From the NCBI RefSeq assembly GCF_001625215.2, contig NC_030389.2, positions 9,320,432-9,384,431 of the forward strand: a stretch of DNA of 64,000 bases, in the 5' to 3' direction. Positions 35,180 to 46,414 of this stretch are shown in pieces. The position numbers and the translations under genes are program-made. Numbering within the stretch: position 1 is the stretch's first letter; every line of letters begins with the position of its first letter. The notes under the pieces are model-generated. The model did not search any database. It was not told where the DNA came from and saw only the letters and a program-made list of their open reading frames with translations. Origin of the DNA: Daucus carota subsp. sativus (taxonomy: Eukaryota > Streptophyta > Magnoliopsida > Apiales > Apiaceae).

Positions 35180-35845
35180 TGTTAAGAGATTGCAATTATG
35201 ATCGATAGCTCAAACATGATTAACTCCAACCTTATGTGGAGAAGAGGATGCTTGTAAATATCTCATCTTCAACAAATCGTGTGATTTCATGAATAATGGA
35301 TTAATCGACGATTGTTTATGTTTTATGTTTGTTCGACGCGACTATTTTTGTAGATGCCGTATGGCTTTTCATTATTAAATTGATTTTCTACTCAAAGAAA
35401 TAATAAACGAATTGAATAGATATTAATGAATAAGTGAATAAATAGGTTAAGTAAATAATAAATAAATAAATAACAATTAATTCACCTTATCCTTCACAAT
35501 TATATGATATTAATTTATGAATATATTTATATATAAATGCATTTGAGCGTGCATTTGGACACATATTACTTATTTAGTAATTTTCTTATATATATATTGA
35601 CATGAATGTCATGATTTAGAGTATCCATGTATAAAATAATATGATATTTTGACAATGTATATAGGAGCAGAATCTCGAGATTGAATTTGTTTAGACAACA
35701 TGACAAGGTATTCTGATGAAGGGATAAAGGTTCAACTAAACAAAATTCTCATAATTAACTTTCTAAGGGCAATGATAATAGAAGTTCATTCATCAACTGG
35801 TGTGGCTAGAAACAATAGTGGTGCTTTACAAGTGCTACAAATACA
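35180..35845. other. Intergenic, no gene seen
   Basis: AT-rich DNA continuing the interrupted sequence from 31537. No recognisable element. Confidence 0.5.
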
Positions 35846-37051
35846 TTTTTGACCTCGAGTAATTCGTACACATTTGACAATTATAAGATATATAAGCACA
35901 GTCCATTTACATCTCTGCACTGACAAATAGTACTATGATAAGATTTTCCTTAATGATGTTCAAATTCTCTAACCTTGATCTTGTACAGATGATGGCTGAG
36001 TTTCAGGTTCCATGGCCATAGATACCAATTCAAGGTAATTACTTTCTTGCAGCCGTCTAGATTTGATCCTTGAGAGAAGACAAACTCTTTTGTGCAACCA
36101 CTGTTATATATGCAGAAAAAAAAAGCATTTTGCTAATTATATGTTGTTATTTTGTAAGAACCTTATATTGTGTTTGGTTGTAGAGGAGTGGAGTGCAATA
36201 AACAAATTTAAAAGGAAATTATGGAGGCAGGATGAAAGTTCTTATAGAAAAATGAGTGATTTCAGATTTTTTGTGTTAAGATTCAAAAAGAAAATGGTTA
36301 GGTGGAGAGGGGGGAATTTGTTTTCAAAATGGATGTTAAGAACGGAAGAGAGGAAGGAGTGAAAATTTTGATATATACACCATATATGGTCTGTCCTAAC
36401 ACCGAATTTTCGTTGCTAAAACCATCATTTATGTTATTGTGTTGCTATTTTTGACCTCGAGTAATTCGTACACATTTGACAATTATAAGATATATAAGCA
36501 CAGTCCATTTACATCTCTGCACTGACAAATAGTACTGTGATAAGATTTTCCTTAATGATGTTCAAATTCTCTAACCTTGATCTTGTACAGATGATGGCTG
36601 AGTTTCAGGTTCCATGGCCATAGATACCAATTCAAGGTAATTACTTTCTTGCAGCCGTCTAGATTTGATCCTTGAGAGAAGACAAACTCTTCTGTGCAAC
36701 CACTGTTATATATGCAGAAAAAAAAAAAGCATTTTGCTAATTATATGTTGTTATTTTGTAAGAACCTTATATTGTGTTTGGTTGTAGAGGAGTGGAGTGC
36801 AATAAACAAATTTAAAAGGAAATTATGGAGGCAGGATGAAAGTTCATATAGAAAAATGAGTGATTTCAGATTTTTTGTGTTAAGATTCGAAAAGAAAATG
36901 GTTAGGTGGAGAGGGGGAATTTGTTTTCAAAATGGATGTTAAGAACGGAAGAGAGGAAGGAGTGAAAATTTTGATATATACACCATATATGGTCTGTCCT
37001 AACACCGAATTTTCGTTGCTAAAACCATCATTTATGTTGCTATTGTGTTTA
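35846..37051. repeat. ~600-bp direct tandem duplication
   Basis: Unit 1 is 35846-36441, unit 2 36448-37051 (offset 602), with only scattered substitutions and 1-3 bp indels. Each unit starts TTTTTGACCTCGAGTAATTC and ends near AAAACCATCATTTATGTT. It contains GATGGCTGAGTTTCAGGTTC and a poly-A run. The 82- to 99-codon frames within it carry no known domain and are broken differently in the two units, so they are not called. Confidence 0.88.
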
Positions 37052-37380
37052 AGGCAACATTTTTTCCAATTTCGAAGATGTTGCGAAAATCCATGTGGCC
37101 ATAGAGGTTTTGCTAGCACTTTGTCCATTTTTTGGTAACATAGTAAATAACGTTGCCATAGAGTTGTATGGCAACATCTATTTGGTTAACAGCAACATGT
37201 ATTATACTGTTGCTTTAAAGGTTATGGCAACACCTCTTTTAAATAGCAACACCACTTTTTATGTTACCATAAAGTATAACTAAAATAAAATTATATGGTT
37301 ATGCCAAAACTTTTAATGTTATAGCAACACTGTAAATTAATTTTCTTAGCAACATTTTTCTAAGCTATGGCAACAGGTTC
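37030..37380. repeat. GCAAC/GTTGC subterminal repeat cluster
   Basis: About a dozen GCAAC or GTTGC motifs in both orientations (for example ATGGCAACATC, TAGCAACACC, ACTGTTGCTTT) in 350 bp. This density is typical of the subterminal region of a CACTA element, and it lies just 3' of the transposon-protein relic at 37641-38009. The terminal CACTA end itself was not found. Confidence 0.55.
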
Positions 37381-37640
37381 AAATAAAAAATTTGCAAGCT
37401 TTTGTTTGAAAATTAGATCATCCCTTTATAAATAACAATATCAAGTTTCCAAGCAAACAAACAACCAAATTCTCAAACAGTACTGACAATTCCCCAACTC
37501 CAAAATACATCACATCTTCCAAAATACAACCAGATCCTCTAACTTCTCCAAAATACAAATTCATCATAATATAAAACCTAAATAAAAGTTAATCAAGGAC
37601 ATGTTTAGTTCAGAATACGGAAAATATCAATCAAGGGCTG

Positions 37641-38009
37641 TTAATTACTGCCATTGTTGGCCTGTGATGGCTCAACTGTTGGCTCAGCTGCACTGGTTAG
37701 CTCGATATCGAGATTAAGGCCTGGATTCTTTTCTGCCAGCTTGGACATCATGAGCTTGACATTATCTTCAACCTTCTTCTGCACTTGTTCTTCCATCTCC
37801 TTGTAATTTGATCTCGAATCTGTTCAGTTAAACTAGCCACATACTTCTCTGGAATGGTAGGCAAAGGACGTGCATTTTTTTTTCTTTGGTTCCTTTTTCT
37901 GAATAAGCCTCCCCACTAAAAATGTGCGACTGTGATCCTTCCCACCATAAACAACTTCATCAGCTTCGTCAATTGTTCCATCTTTCAGCAGATTCTCTAC
38001 ATTTTCCTA
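37641..38009 (-). pseudogene. C-terminal relic of a plant transposon protein (probably CACTA Tnp-type)
   Basis: Minus-strand sequence reads ENVENLLKDGTIDEADEVVY, then GGKDHSRTFLVGRLIQKKEP, then after a poly-A frameshift PLPTIPEKYVASLTEQIR. After another shift it gives a charged coiled-coil-like KEMEEQVQKKVEDNVKLMMS and a stop at 37641. The G-K-D-x-x-R-T-x-x-x-G-R followed by a coiled coil resembles C-termini of plant CACTA second proteins (Transposase_24-like). That assignment is from memory and moderate. Two frameshifts make it dead. Confidence 0.5.
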
Positions 38010-38169
38010 TAACAATAACATGCATACATTGAGCAAAAAAATATCTTGATCATCTACAACTACCAAAAATTATTTAAAATAGCAAAACTAAATATCAAGG
38101 ATATAACTGTACAGATTATAATTTATATTTGTATTCTAATTATGAAGTCCAAGAACTTATATGTTCATA

Positions 38170-38882
38170 GGGTCCGGATCCGGTGCAAAAGTTTGCTACT
38201 TAAGTCTTATCCAACAAAAATGGCTTCAGAACCGTTGGATTAGAGAATAAACACCGTGATTTTAAAGGAGCCGCAAACAAAAAAACGTAGCCTATCACTT
38301 GGGCCGCACTTTTTTTCCGCCGATTGTGCTGAGTAAATGCAGACAACATTCTCTAATATTTTCTTGAGAACTAGTCATGATTTGAGAAAAAGAACTGACA
38401 ACCACCATAATCTTTTTTATCAAATGGACTTCGTAAAGTCTCAGAATTTAATTTTTTTTCTTGTCTTCTTCATACTTCTTAAGGCTTCTTTGTCAGAAGA
38501 CGTCGCAGATTTCATTTACAAAAGTTGTGCAAATCACAAATTTGAGGACCCAATGGGGTTTATTCACAAAATCTCAAAACCCTATTTACAACTTAGATTT
38601 CACAGTCAACTATGGCTAAATTCTACAAGACCACTTCTGGGCAAGGCATATCAGCCATTTCTGGGCTGTTTCAGTGCATAGGAGACCTCAGTAATGTTGC
38701 TTGTAACAGAGAGCTCTGCACGAGCCGCAGAAAAAAGTGCGGCCCAAGTGACGACCGGGCTGCGCTTTTTTTGTGTGGCTCCTTTAAAAGCAAGACCGTT
38801 TATTTTCTAATCCAACAATTCTGAAGCCATTTGTTGGGTAAGGCTTATATATAGCAAACATATAAACCGGATCCAGATCCAC
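38170..38882. mobile_element. Pack-MULE-like element with ~165-bp TIRs
   Basis: The left arm (38170-38335) starts GGGTCCGGATCCGG and the right arm (38707-38882) ends CCGGATCCAGATCC. The arms match over ~165 bp (for example GGCTTCAGAACCGTTGGATT against the complement of AATCCAACAATTCTGAAGCC, and CTTGGGCCGCACTTTTTT). Long GC-rich TIRs of this kind fit Mutator-like elements. Between them lies a captured gene fragment (38424-38706). A 9-bp target duplication is not visible, probably because the right flank is a truncated family A MITE. Confidence 0.8.
38424..38706 (+). pseudogene. Captured fragment of a DUF26/Gnk2 cysteine-rich secretory protein
   Basis: An ATG at 38424 opens a hydrophobic signal peptide (FFLVFFILLKASLSEDV-like) and continues DFIYKSCANHKFEDP. 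A frameshift follows, then MAKFYKTTSGQGISAISGLF and QCIGDLSNVAC. The last part is the C-X8-C core of the Gnk2/stress-antifungal domain (DUF26) found in secreted CRR proteins, plasmodesmal PDLPs and CRKs. The capture stops at the second Cys, exactly at the right TIR. Only the first part of one domain is present, and it is frameshifted. The parent gene is not in the window. Confidence 0.72.
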
Positions 38883-38885
38883 GTT

Positions 38886-39006
38886 AGGGCTAAAAGGGCT
38901 AAAAAGTACGACAAAGATACTTTGAAGGTCGAAATGTACGTTTTTAAACTTCGAGGCCGCATCAGAACTTCCACCCAAACTTCAAGGACTAAAAGGTCAT
39001 TAAGCC
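38886..39006. mobile_element. Mutator-like MITE family A, copy 3 (left part missing)
   Basis: Only the right ~120 bp remain (ACGACAAAGATACTTTGAAG to GGTCATTAAGCC). The left part is replaced by the foreign segment that ends with the Pack-MULE. The expected right target duplication (ATAATTGAT) lies in the LTR remnant that follows; the broken left LTR ends in ATAAT at about 25464-25469. Confidence 0.85.
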
Positions 39007-39886
39007 ATAATTGATTCTTTAGTTACAATTTTAAATCAAATCTTCCAACACTCCGTTTTGATTCGACATTGTAAAATTTATTCATAATTTGAAAATGATG
39101 ATGTACTTCTCATCATCACCAAGCATGCGTGGAGCAGTTCTCTCTACAACCGCGAAGCACTTCCCTTTACAAACATGGTACACTTCTCTCCGGAAACGTG
39201 TAGCACTCTTCTCCATAAACATGGTGCACTTCTCATCAACTTCAAATTTATTGGGGCACTTCTCTCTAAAAATATTTTTCTTGGGGCACTTCTCACCAAA
39301 TTTTTTATATCAACCTTTTATATATATTAAATAACACTTCTCCCCATGGTGAAACACCTACAAATTTAAAAAAAAAAAAACATTCTTTCATGGCCACGTG
39401 CGCCATGCACACTCAATCTTGGTGCCTCTTGTTATTGGATCCTCTTGACCCCCTTCATGTTCTTTCTCGGGAGGTTTGGTTGACCCATCTTCAAAATCCC
39501 TTATTTGATTTAGTGTTGATTGTATCCAAGAGGTTGCATCTCCCTCTCAGATTCAATCCTCCACCAACTTGAACTTCTCATGGCGGAAGTCATGACTATA
39601 AACTCACATTGACAGATCCCTTAATTAGAATATTAAAGCTCTAATACCATGCTGATGATTTTGGTACAATAGGGAGAGAAATAATATATTTGATGGAAGC
39701 TTATAATTTTATTAATCAAAAAGCTCTTTATATAGAGCTCATACAAATGACAATGCACGATTAGTGCCACGTAATAAGTTTATGGAGTAACAAATGATCT
39801 TCTCTAATTAAAGAGACATTAAAACATAAAAATACAATTGATTCTTTGGGAGTTCGGCTACAATTCTGAATCAATATATCCCAACA
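39007..39886 (-). mobile_element. Small non-autonomous LTR element (rest of left LTR, interior, right LTR)
   Basis: 39007-39050 completes the broken left LTR. 39051-39649 is a ~600-bp interior. 39638-39649 reads TGGTATTAGAGC on the minus strand, a tRNA-Met-like primer site directly next to the LTR. 39650-39886 is the complete 237-bp 5' LTR (ends TG...CA on the minus strand). A purine-rich CAAAACGGAG precedes the 3' LTR. The interior has no intact gag or pol, so this looks TRIM-like. The open frames at 39089-39572 are not supported as genes. Confidence 0.72.
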
Positions 39887-41039
39887 CATGATTTACACAT
39901 ATTTATGAGCACATATGGGAAATAGATTATGAGGTGGCCGTTGCGGATTTCTATCTATGTATGATACTTGTATACTGTAACGTTGTTAACAGATAGTCGT
40001 CTGTTGTTAATTTGGCTGAGCAAGTGGTGCCAGAGAGCCATAGCAGAAATGGATGGTGATCCTGCTTATAACCAATCATCCCAATTGTAAGGGATGAACA
40101 CCAAAGGATTGATTACAGCTCTCATCTCCCCTTCATACATATATGATGATCATACGAAAGTGCCGGAGGTTAGTCTTTTTGTGCGTGCATGTAAATGAAC
40201 AAATTAAAGGACTAGCTAGTCACAAACATAACTACTAAAGAATGGAGCCTGTTGACAGGAATTGCACTCCAGCACTAACCAGTAGAGGTTGTAAACCCTT
40301 ACATTATTTTTAGTTTTTTACTTTCTTCTTTCTCCATAAAACTTTTATATAATTTTTCATTTCATTCTCTCCACATACCATTCCATCCAAATGAACACAA
40401 TCTTAGTTAATAAAAAACACATTCATTTTATTAACAATTATGATCAACACCTCAAAATCAAGAAAAATGAAGATGAAGAATATTAATTAATTAAGGATCT
40501 TAGAATAACATCATCCAGACGATAATAATTACTCATCCGTCCCCCTCTTTTGTTTACATTGTGGGACGGGGGCTCGATACACATTCTAATGCTCTCATAA
40601 AATATAGTCTAATAAATTATTCTGTATCCTTTTTTTTCTGAATAAATATTTACTATCTAAATTTTTATATAAGAAAGAAAAGTTTCAAAAGAACAATGCA
40701 AAAGTGTTAAAAGAACTATGCTTTTGCCTGTGTATATACAGGCAAAAGTACACAGGCAAAAGTGTAAATTACTCTCATTTACATTAAAAAAGCTTCATCT
40801 TGTGGCGTTAGTCTCATATGTATCATCCGTTCATCGAGTTGTGTTAGAATTGGAAAATAAAAGACTTTAAACACAAAGAAAGTTCCAGCATCACTGCCCC
40901 CTCATATATATGAGCTAGGTTAGTTGAGCAGTTGAGCAACAAAAATATATAGAGTAGGGCACAAACAACCGATACTAAAATTCAAATAAATCTCCTTATC
41001 TTACATTAATAAAAAGCTAATGGGGGCAGTGATTAATGA
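39887..41039. repeat. Germin upstream flank (right half of the split copy) and TPS2 3' flank
   Basis: 39887-40330 matches 55102-55350 (GAGGTGGCCGTTGCGGATTT, TGCCAGAGAGCCATAGCAGA), continuing the sequence that stopped at 25276. 40330-41039 holds only a short decayed Stowaway palindrome (about 40534-40571) and no gene. Confidence 0.8.
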
Positions 41040-41736
41040 TCACACCAGAATAGGATCAATCAATATCGAGGTTATCCTCTCTTTCGTCCGAGTTGAAGAT
41101 ATAGTGTATCCATCATAATCCTCGTAAAGAAGATTTGTCGCACATGAAAAATTGTAAACGTTTGTTAGCAACCGCCTTGGAACTGCTGTTGGATTGAGGC
41201 ATTCCTGATTCATATCCTTCCACGCATTTGTGAGGCGATTCTGCAGTGATTCATAAGCGATTTCTTTTGGAACACCATACTGTTGCATGAAGCACTCAAC
41301 AGCTGATGGTACATGCGCTCTCTTCCTCTCATTCTGCAATTATTGACGTCAAAAATATGTTATGAACTAAGATGTATACTGGAAACAAGGATGTTGAAGC
41401 AATTTTGTTGTTTTCTACAGAGCGTAAACCCTAGTACCCTAACTTCAAAATATATTGTATCTAACCTCATGTCCCACGATGTCGTTACCGAGTCGGCCAA
41501 TTTCAGCTACAGCTCTAAGATTCAAGGGATCTTTCGACGTCCATTCAAATGCTTCTTTAGTTGCCACATTACCCATAAGCACGAAGCTTGTGATTGACAA
41601 CATTGCCATGCCAGCAGATAAACATGCAACGCCCATGTACTCTTCAAACTTTGGAAAGTAGCCGACATGACACCATTTAGCTTCCTGATGATAATGTCTT
41701 ACTGTCCTCTTAAACTGCAAACGGATTATATATTAA

Positions 41737-41973
41737 GGGGCCATTTGGGTAAACTTAAAAGAGTGCTTCTTTTTTAAAGTAAAGAAGTGGACTAGAAGTG
41801 AGAAGTAAATTAAGACTCATAAGTGATTAAACTGTTTGGGAAAAAAAGTAGAAGTCCTGAAACAAAAGCTAGCAGCTTTTTATGCTTCTCGCTTTTTACA
41901 CAAAGAGATCAGGAAAAGTAGAAGTCGGCTTCTTATCGAAAAAACCATGAATACCGTTTGCCAAACAGGCACC
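41737..41973. mobile_element. hAT-like MITE in TPS2 intron 5
   Basis: Ends GGGGCCATTTGGGTAAAC and CGTTTGCCAAACAGGCACC; same family as 17314-17519 but in a different intron from the TPS1 copy, so the insertions are independent. Confidence 0.65.
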
Positions 41974-42289
41974 ACGTATTAAAATAAATAAATAGAAATA
42001 CTAATATTAAAGAGACAATGTTAATTAAGGTCCGTTCCTCATTCGCTTAAGAGACTCACAGCGTTTTTTGCATGATCGAAGCCGTATGTCAGTCCTCCCT
42101 CCTTTACCATCTCTTCTTCGGCTTTAGAAAAAACATCCAGTAAAGCTTGATAACAAACTCTCATGTAATCAGGAAGTTTGTCTAAGCTACTGATATCCCA
42201 CCTATAAAATAGAGAGTTGTAATTAGAAGAGTACTCTGTTACGGAAGACTTTCCTTTCTTTTTTTTGTTAAGTGACTCAAATTGTACTT

Positions 42290-43429
42290 AGAGGCTGTTT
42301 GTATCAACATAAAGCTGGAGCTTTTTTTTTTTGAGTGCAACTAAAAGCTGGGGCTTAATTAAAACTGTTTCTAACTTTAAACTGGAAAATGTTTGTGTGT
42401 GTAATAAGTTAGAAGCAGCGGATCTACCCAAAAAAATTCACCCAGCAGAAATATTTTTATATACAGACTCATAAATTACAAGAACACAAGAACATCATAT
42501 CTCAGCTAAACTGTGTGTTCTGCGATCTCCATAATATTATTCTAGACAAACATACAGTAAATATTTTCAATATTAGTTGTTCAATTTTTGGCTTAATGAC
42601 CTTTTAGCCCTCAAAGTATGGGTGGAAGTTCCGATGCGTCTTCGAAGTTTAAAAACGTACCTTTCGACCCTCAAAGTATCTTTGTCATACCTTTTAACCC
42701 TTTTAAAAATACCGGTATAAATCGGGGGATAAACTTGACAATTCATATTCGGGGTAAAGTTTGGGCATACCTTTTAACCCTTAAAGTTTACATCTCGTAC
42801 CTCTTAACCCCTAAAGAATACATTAAAATACATTAGATGTTTCTTTTAACCCTTAATATTTAATGCTCCCTTTAACCCTCACGTGTGAAATGTCAACTTT
42901 GTCCACCCCGTTATATACCGGTATACGCCATAAGGGATAAAAGGTACGACAAAGATACTTTGAGGGTCGAAAGGTACGTTTTTTAAACTTCAAAGCCGTA
43001 TCGGAACTTCCACCCAAATTTCAAGGGCTAAAAGGTCATTAAGCCTTAATTTTTACCCTCAGATCTTTTACCCAGCTGGAAAAAAAAAATTCCCTTAAAA
43101 GCTATGAACTTTCACCCAGCTGGAGCTGGGCCCGTTGCATGTAACATCCGCCTCTGCTTAGAAGTCGGCTTAAAGTCAGGAATAAGTTAGAATCCGACTA
43201 AAAGCTAGAAGTTGAGGTTCTTTTTTCCGTGACTTAATTTTTTAAACTTTTTTTTTTTGATAAAATTAACTCTAAGCCATAAATTGTCCATAAATCACTT
43301 TTATTTTTATTAATATACTTTTACTGACCCATAAGTCATTAGTAAGTCAAATTTACCCAAACAAACATTTTAAACTCCCAATTTATCAAATAAGTCACGT
43401 TAAGTCATAAGCTCACCCAGACGGGCTCT
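42290..43429. mobile_element. hAT-like MITE in TPS2 intron 4, split by family A MITE
   Basis: The ends are AGAGGCTGTTTGTATCAAC and CACCCAGACGGGCTCT. Both arms have AAAGCTGGAGCTTT / AGTCATAAGCTC-type sequence. The 456-bp family A MITE at 42590 interrupts it. The assignment to hAT is from end motifs only. Confidence 0.55.
42590..43045. mobile_element. Mutator-like MITE family A, copy 4
   Basis: 456 bp with GGCTTAATGACCTTTTAGCC and its complement at the ends. 9-bp target duplication TCAATTTTT / TTAATTTTT (one mismatch). Confidence 0.9.
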
Positions 43430-43515
43430 TACTCTTCGATTGCATCACTGAATTGTTGCAGTTCTTCAGGTGTTCCATAGACATCGTACATGTCGTCAAC
43501 AATGGATGTCAAAGT

Positions 43516-45149
43516 CGCCATACACCCACAATATCTTCTTATATCTATGTATCTATGTCTATGTATATAATAAATACTCTTGCCTCTTCTGCATAGTATA
43601 TTTAGGCAGCTTATCTATCACCCTTCAACATGCTTTTAATTACAGCTGCTGTCATTCCACCTGATACACTCCGCTGTTGACACGTCGCTGAAGCACGTAG
43701 GCCTCCAATTTTTGCTGCCAACAGCAGGTAACACAGATTGTATAACCGAAGCTACAAAAGATAGTAAAAAAGACAAGGCTTCTCCGCGAAGCTTTCACTC
43801 CCGCCGCGATTGCAAGGACATTTATTCAATTTTCAAATTTCAAATTAGTGTATAGATTAGTACTTTTTTCATCAACTCTTTCTCTCTTTTCTCTTTTTTC
43901 TACTCTTTCTCTCTTAAAGACCATACACTGATACACTCACATAAAAAGATAGCATAACCATGACGGCTACGGACCTTGAAATCTCTACAGCCATCAATAT
44001 AAATATTGATAATAGTTTTATGTTTTAAATATAGTTGATTTATTCGGTTATTTCAATTAAAATATATTGAAAATACCATAATATTGAAATTTATAAAAAT
44101 CATAAATGAACAAAATTTGAATTAATTTGTTTCGGTATTCGGTTAATCAAAATAAATGCTCACTCCTATGTGTATGACTTAAAAAGATCAAAAAAAAAAA
44201 AAAAAAGAGTGAGAGAGCTCATCTATATACCGTTGATCATTAAATACTTTAGTGATTTTAAATTGCACATTAAAATTATTTAGCTTAATAAGCCTATCAA
44301 GAATATTTAGACTTCAGAAATATTTTAACTTCTAATTTCGGACATCATTTGAAGACTAAAATCAAAGTTGCTTAAAAGAGTATATTCGGAAGCTAAACAG
44401 ATTATCTCTATGTTCATCTATACAATACTATAATAAACCAACATAGGTATAATTTGTAATCCAAAATTTTAGTTATATTTTTTGGTTTGGTACTCTCCTT
44501 TTGGTACTACAAGTCTATCTATTAGTCTACAAATCGTCTACAAATGTGAAGTCTATCTATTAGTCTTACATTGTTAAGCAGTTTCAAATATTAAAAACTC
44601 TTATAACAATATATTATCATATAATATTTCATTAAAAAAATTATAATGATGTTATAAATAAAATTATAAATATACAGTTTTGAATATCTTTTTTTAACAA
44701 GAACTTTTATATGACTTTTTTTAAATTTAACGTACGTGTTCTATTTCAATATAAACACGAACCATTACATAACTCTTTCTAACTTTAATCTGAAATTCGA
44801 TTGTTTAGATTACTGAATTTTTCAAAGGTATTACACGATCGTCTATGTTTGGAAAAGATTTAAATTTTCTGATTTTTTTTATTTTTAAATCTACGTATAC
44901 TAAATTTGGATTAAATGTACTAAATTTTTATGGATTTTATTTTAAAATTGATAACATCATTCCCTTAATTTATTTGTAATTAAATTATCTTCGTCTTTTT
45001 AAAAGTTACGTCTTTTCTTGATGTTGGTCGTGTGTTTTTCACTTGTTTTGTTGGTTTTTGAATATTATTATGATAGTGGTTGTATATTATTGCATTTTTA
45101 TTTCTTTTCGAGGTTGTATAGGGCTTTTTTGTAATACTATTGCATTTTA
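43516..45149. other. Intergenic between TPS2 and the germin block, no gene seen
   Basis: AT-rich apart from a GC-richer patch at 43640-43810 (GCGAAGCTTTCACTCCCGCC) that I could not assign in any frame. 44000-45100 shows nothing recognisable. Confidence 0.45.
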
Positions 45150-46053
45150 TTAGGAAGCTTAAGCGAGGTTCCTTGAGCTGTGAGAACCAAGTGTTCGAAC
45201 TTCGTGTGTTTGTTTATGTAGAGTAAAAGAGTCCAACAATATGCAACCATTTCGACACAAACAAACGGAAAAGGTACGACCAGGAAGTTCTAATTAATTA
45301 CATGCCGGCTGCAGACAAAATCTGTGATGTTTTTTTATTCGGTCAAAACTGGCACTAGCAGTGTTAATGTCATAGTACATGGAGACCAAGTATTGGACTT
45401 ACTTCACTTAGTCCACGTTCAGTCTAAACTCCGAACGTGTCTATATATGGTCAAGAATGATTAGAGTGTTTGAAGTAGTAGCTTATGTATGCAGAATGCA
45501 GCTCATTATTCTGATTATGATTTGATAGTGACCGCAAAAATGACATTATCTGGGTGGATGATTTCCAGCTAATTACATCTGTAATACTCCCTCCGTCCCT
45601 TTTTAGTTGTCACATTTCCATTTCCATTTTTATTGGTCATATTGACTAATTTTTTACCAAAGATTATAAGTCACTCTTTCATTATTTTAAAAAACTAAAA
45701 ATTACATCTTAAAGTATCTTCAAGTATATCAATACTCAGGCACTTCTTGATTGCCTAAAAAATATCGATACTCACCAGGAAGTCTATCTTACCTAATTAT
45801 AGTCTTTCTGAAGCAGCAACTTGGCAAGTGGCTTGTGATTTTCTTAATTATGTAAAATATGATTCATGGAATTTAAGAGTTGTGATAATAAGTTCGATAC
45901 CGTGTGTGTAATGTGTATTACAGGCTGATAGACTTGTATACTGGTCTGCACTTTATAGAAATAAGATTATGAGAATACAGTTGACTAGAAATTAATGTCT
46001 GAACCAAGATTCTGCAAGTTCTTTTCATTTAAAGGATTTAATTATCTGATTTT
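45150..46053. repeat. Germin promoter/flank duplication, gene body missing
   Basis: Copy of 9570-10130 (promoter side of GLP1, with the TATA box decayed to TTATGTAG at about 45217) followed by a copy of 10500-10850. The germin gene that should lie to the left of 45150 is absent. The sequence is broken at 46053 by the Copia element and resumes at 51033. Confidence 0.8.
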
Positions 46054-46414
46054 TGTGGTTTCTAACACTGGGTTTCACACAAACACAACTGATATATATA
46101 AATCTGTATATTCTGAGAGAGAATTTCAGTAATGCAAAACGTTGTATTACTTCCTCTAATAAAGCTGAATGCTGAAATACAAATATATAGAAAATGCAGC
46201 TACCTAAGATAATGCTTATTACTCCTACAAACCAGCTACTTACTATAGCTACTTCTTGCAATCACTAAATTAACGCCCACAATCTCTCAACTGCATGAGA
46301 GTTATTCTCCTGTGCTAACGTGTAAAAACAACGTTAACAATTATTCAAAAATCAAACTAAAACAAATAAAAACACATAAGTTTAGATTATAACTCCAACA
46401 TTCACCCCTGTAAT

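Larger units (their letters stand above)
41040..43515 (-). pseudogene. Truncated TPS-a sesquiterpene synthase (TPS2), exons 4-7 only
   Basis: Exon 7 41333-41040, exon 6 41714-41466, exon 5 42201-42060 and the end of exon 4 (43433 up to about 43515) keep open frames and the same lengths and phases as TPS1. The second metal motif NDIVGHENE and the first, DDMYD (in LTSIVDDMYDVYG), are present. Upstream of about 43515 the exon 4 sequence is lost. At about 43580 a possible short remnant (YAEEARVF) is separated by a TATGTCTATG-repeat insertion. Exons 1-3, with the N-terminal domain, are missing, so no functional enzyme is expected. Intron 5 carries a hAT-like MITE and intron 4 a nested MITE pair. 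Confidence 0.85.

Noticed and set aside
36063-36942. Two similar 82-99 codon frames in the 602-bp duplication
   Set aside because: Frame and length differ between units because of poly-A indels; no recognisable product.
43640-43810. GC-richer patch upstream of TPS2, first taken as lost TPS exons
   Set aside because: Neither strand gives TPS N-terminal motifs; apart from a possible short YAEEARVF-like remnant near 43580 nothing matches.
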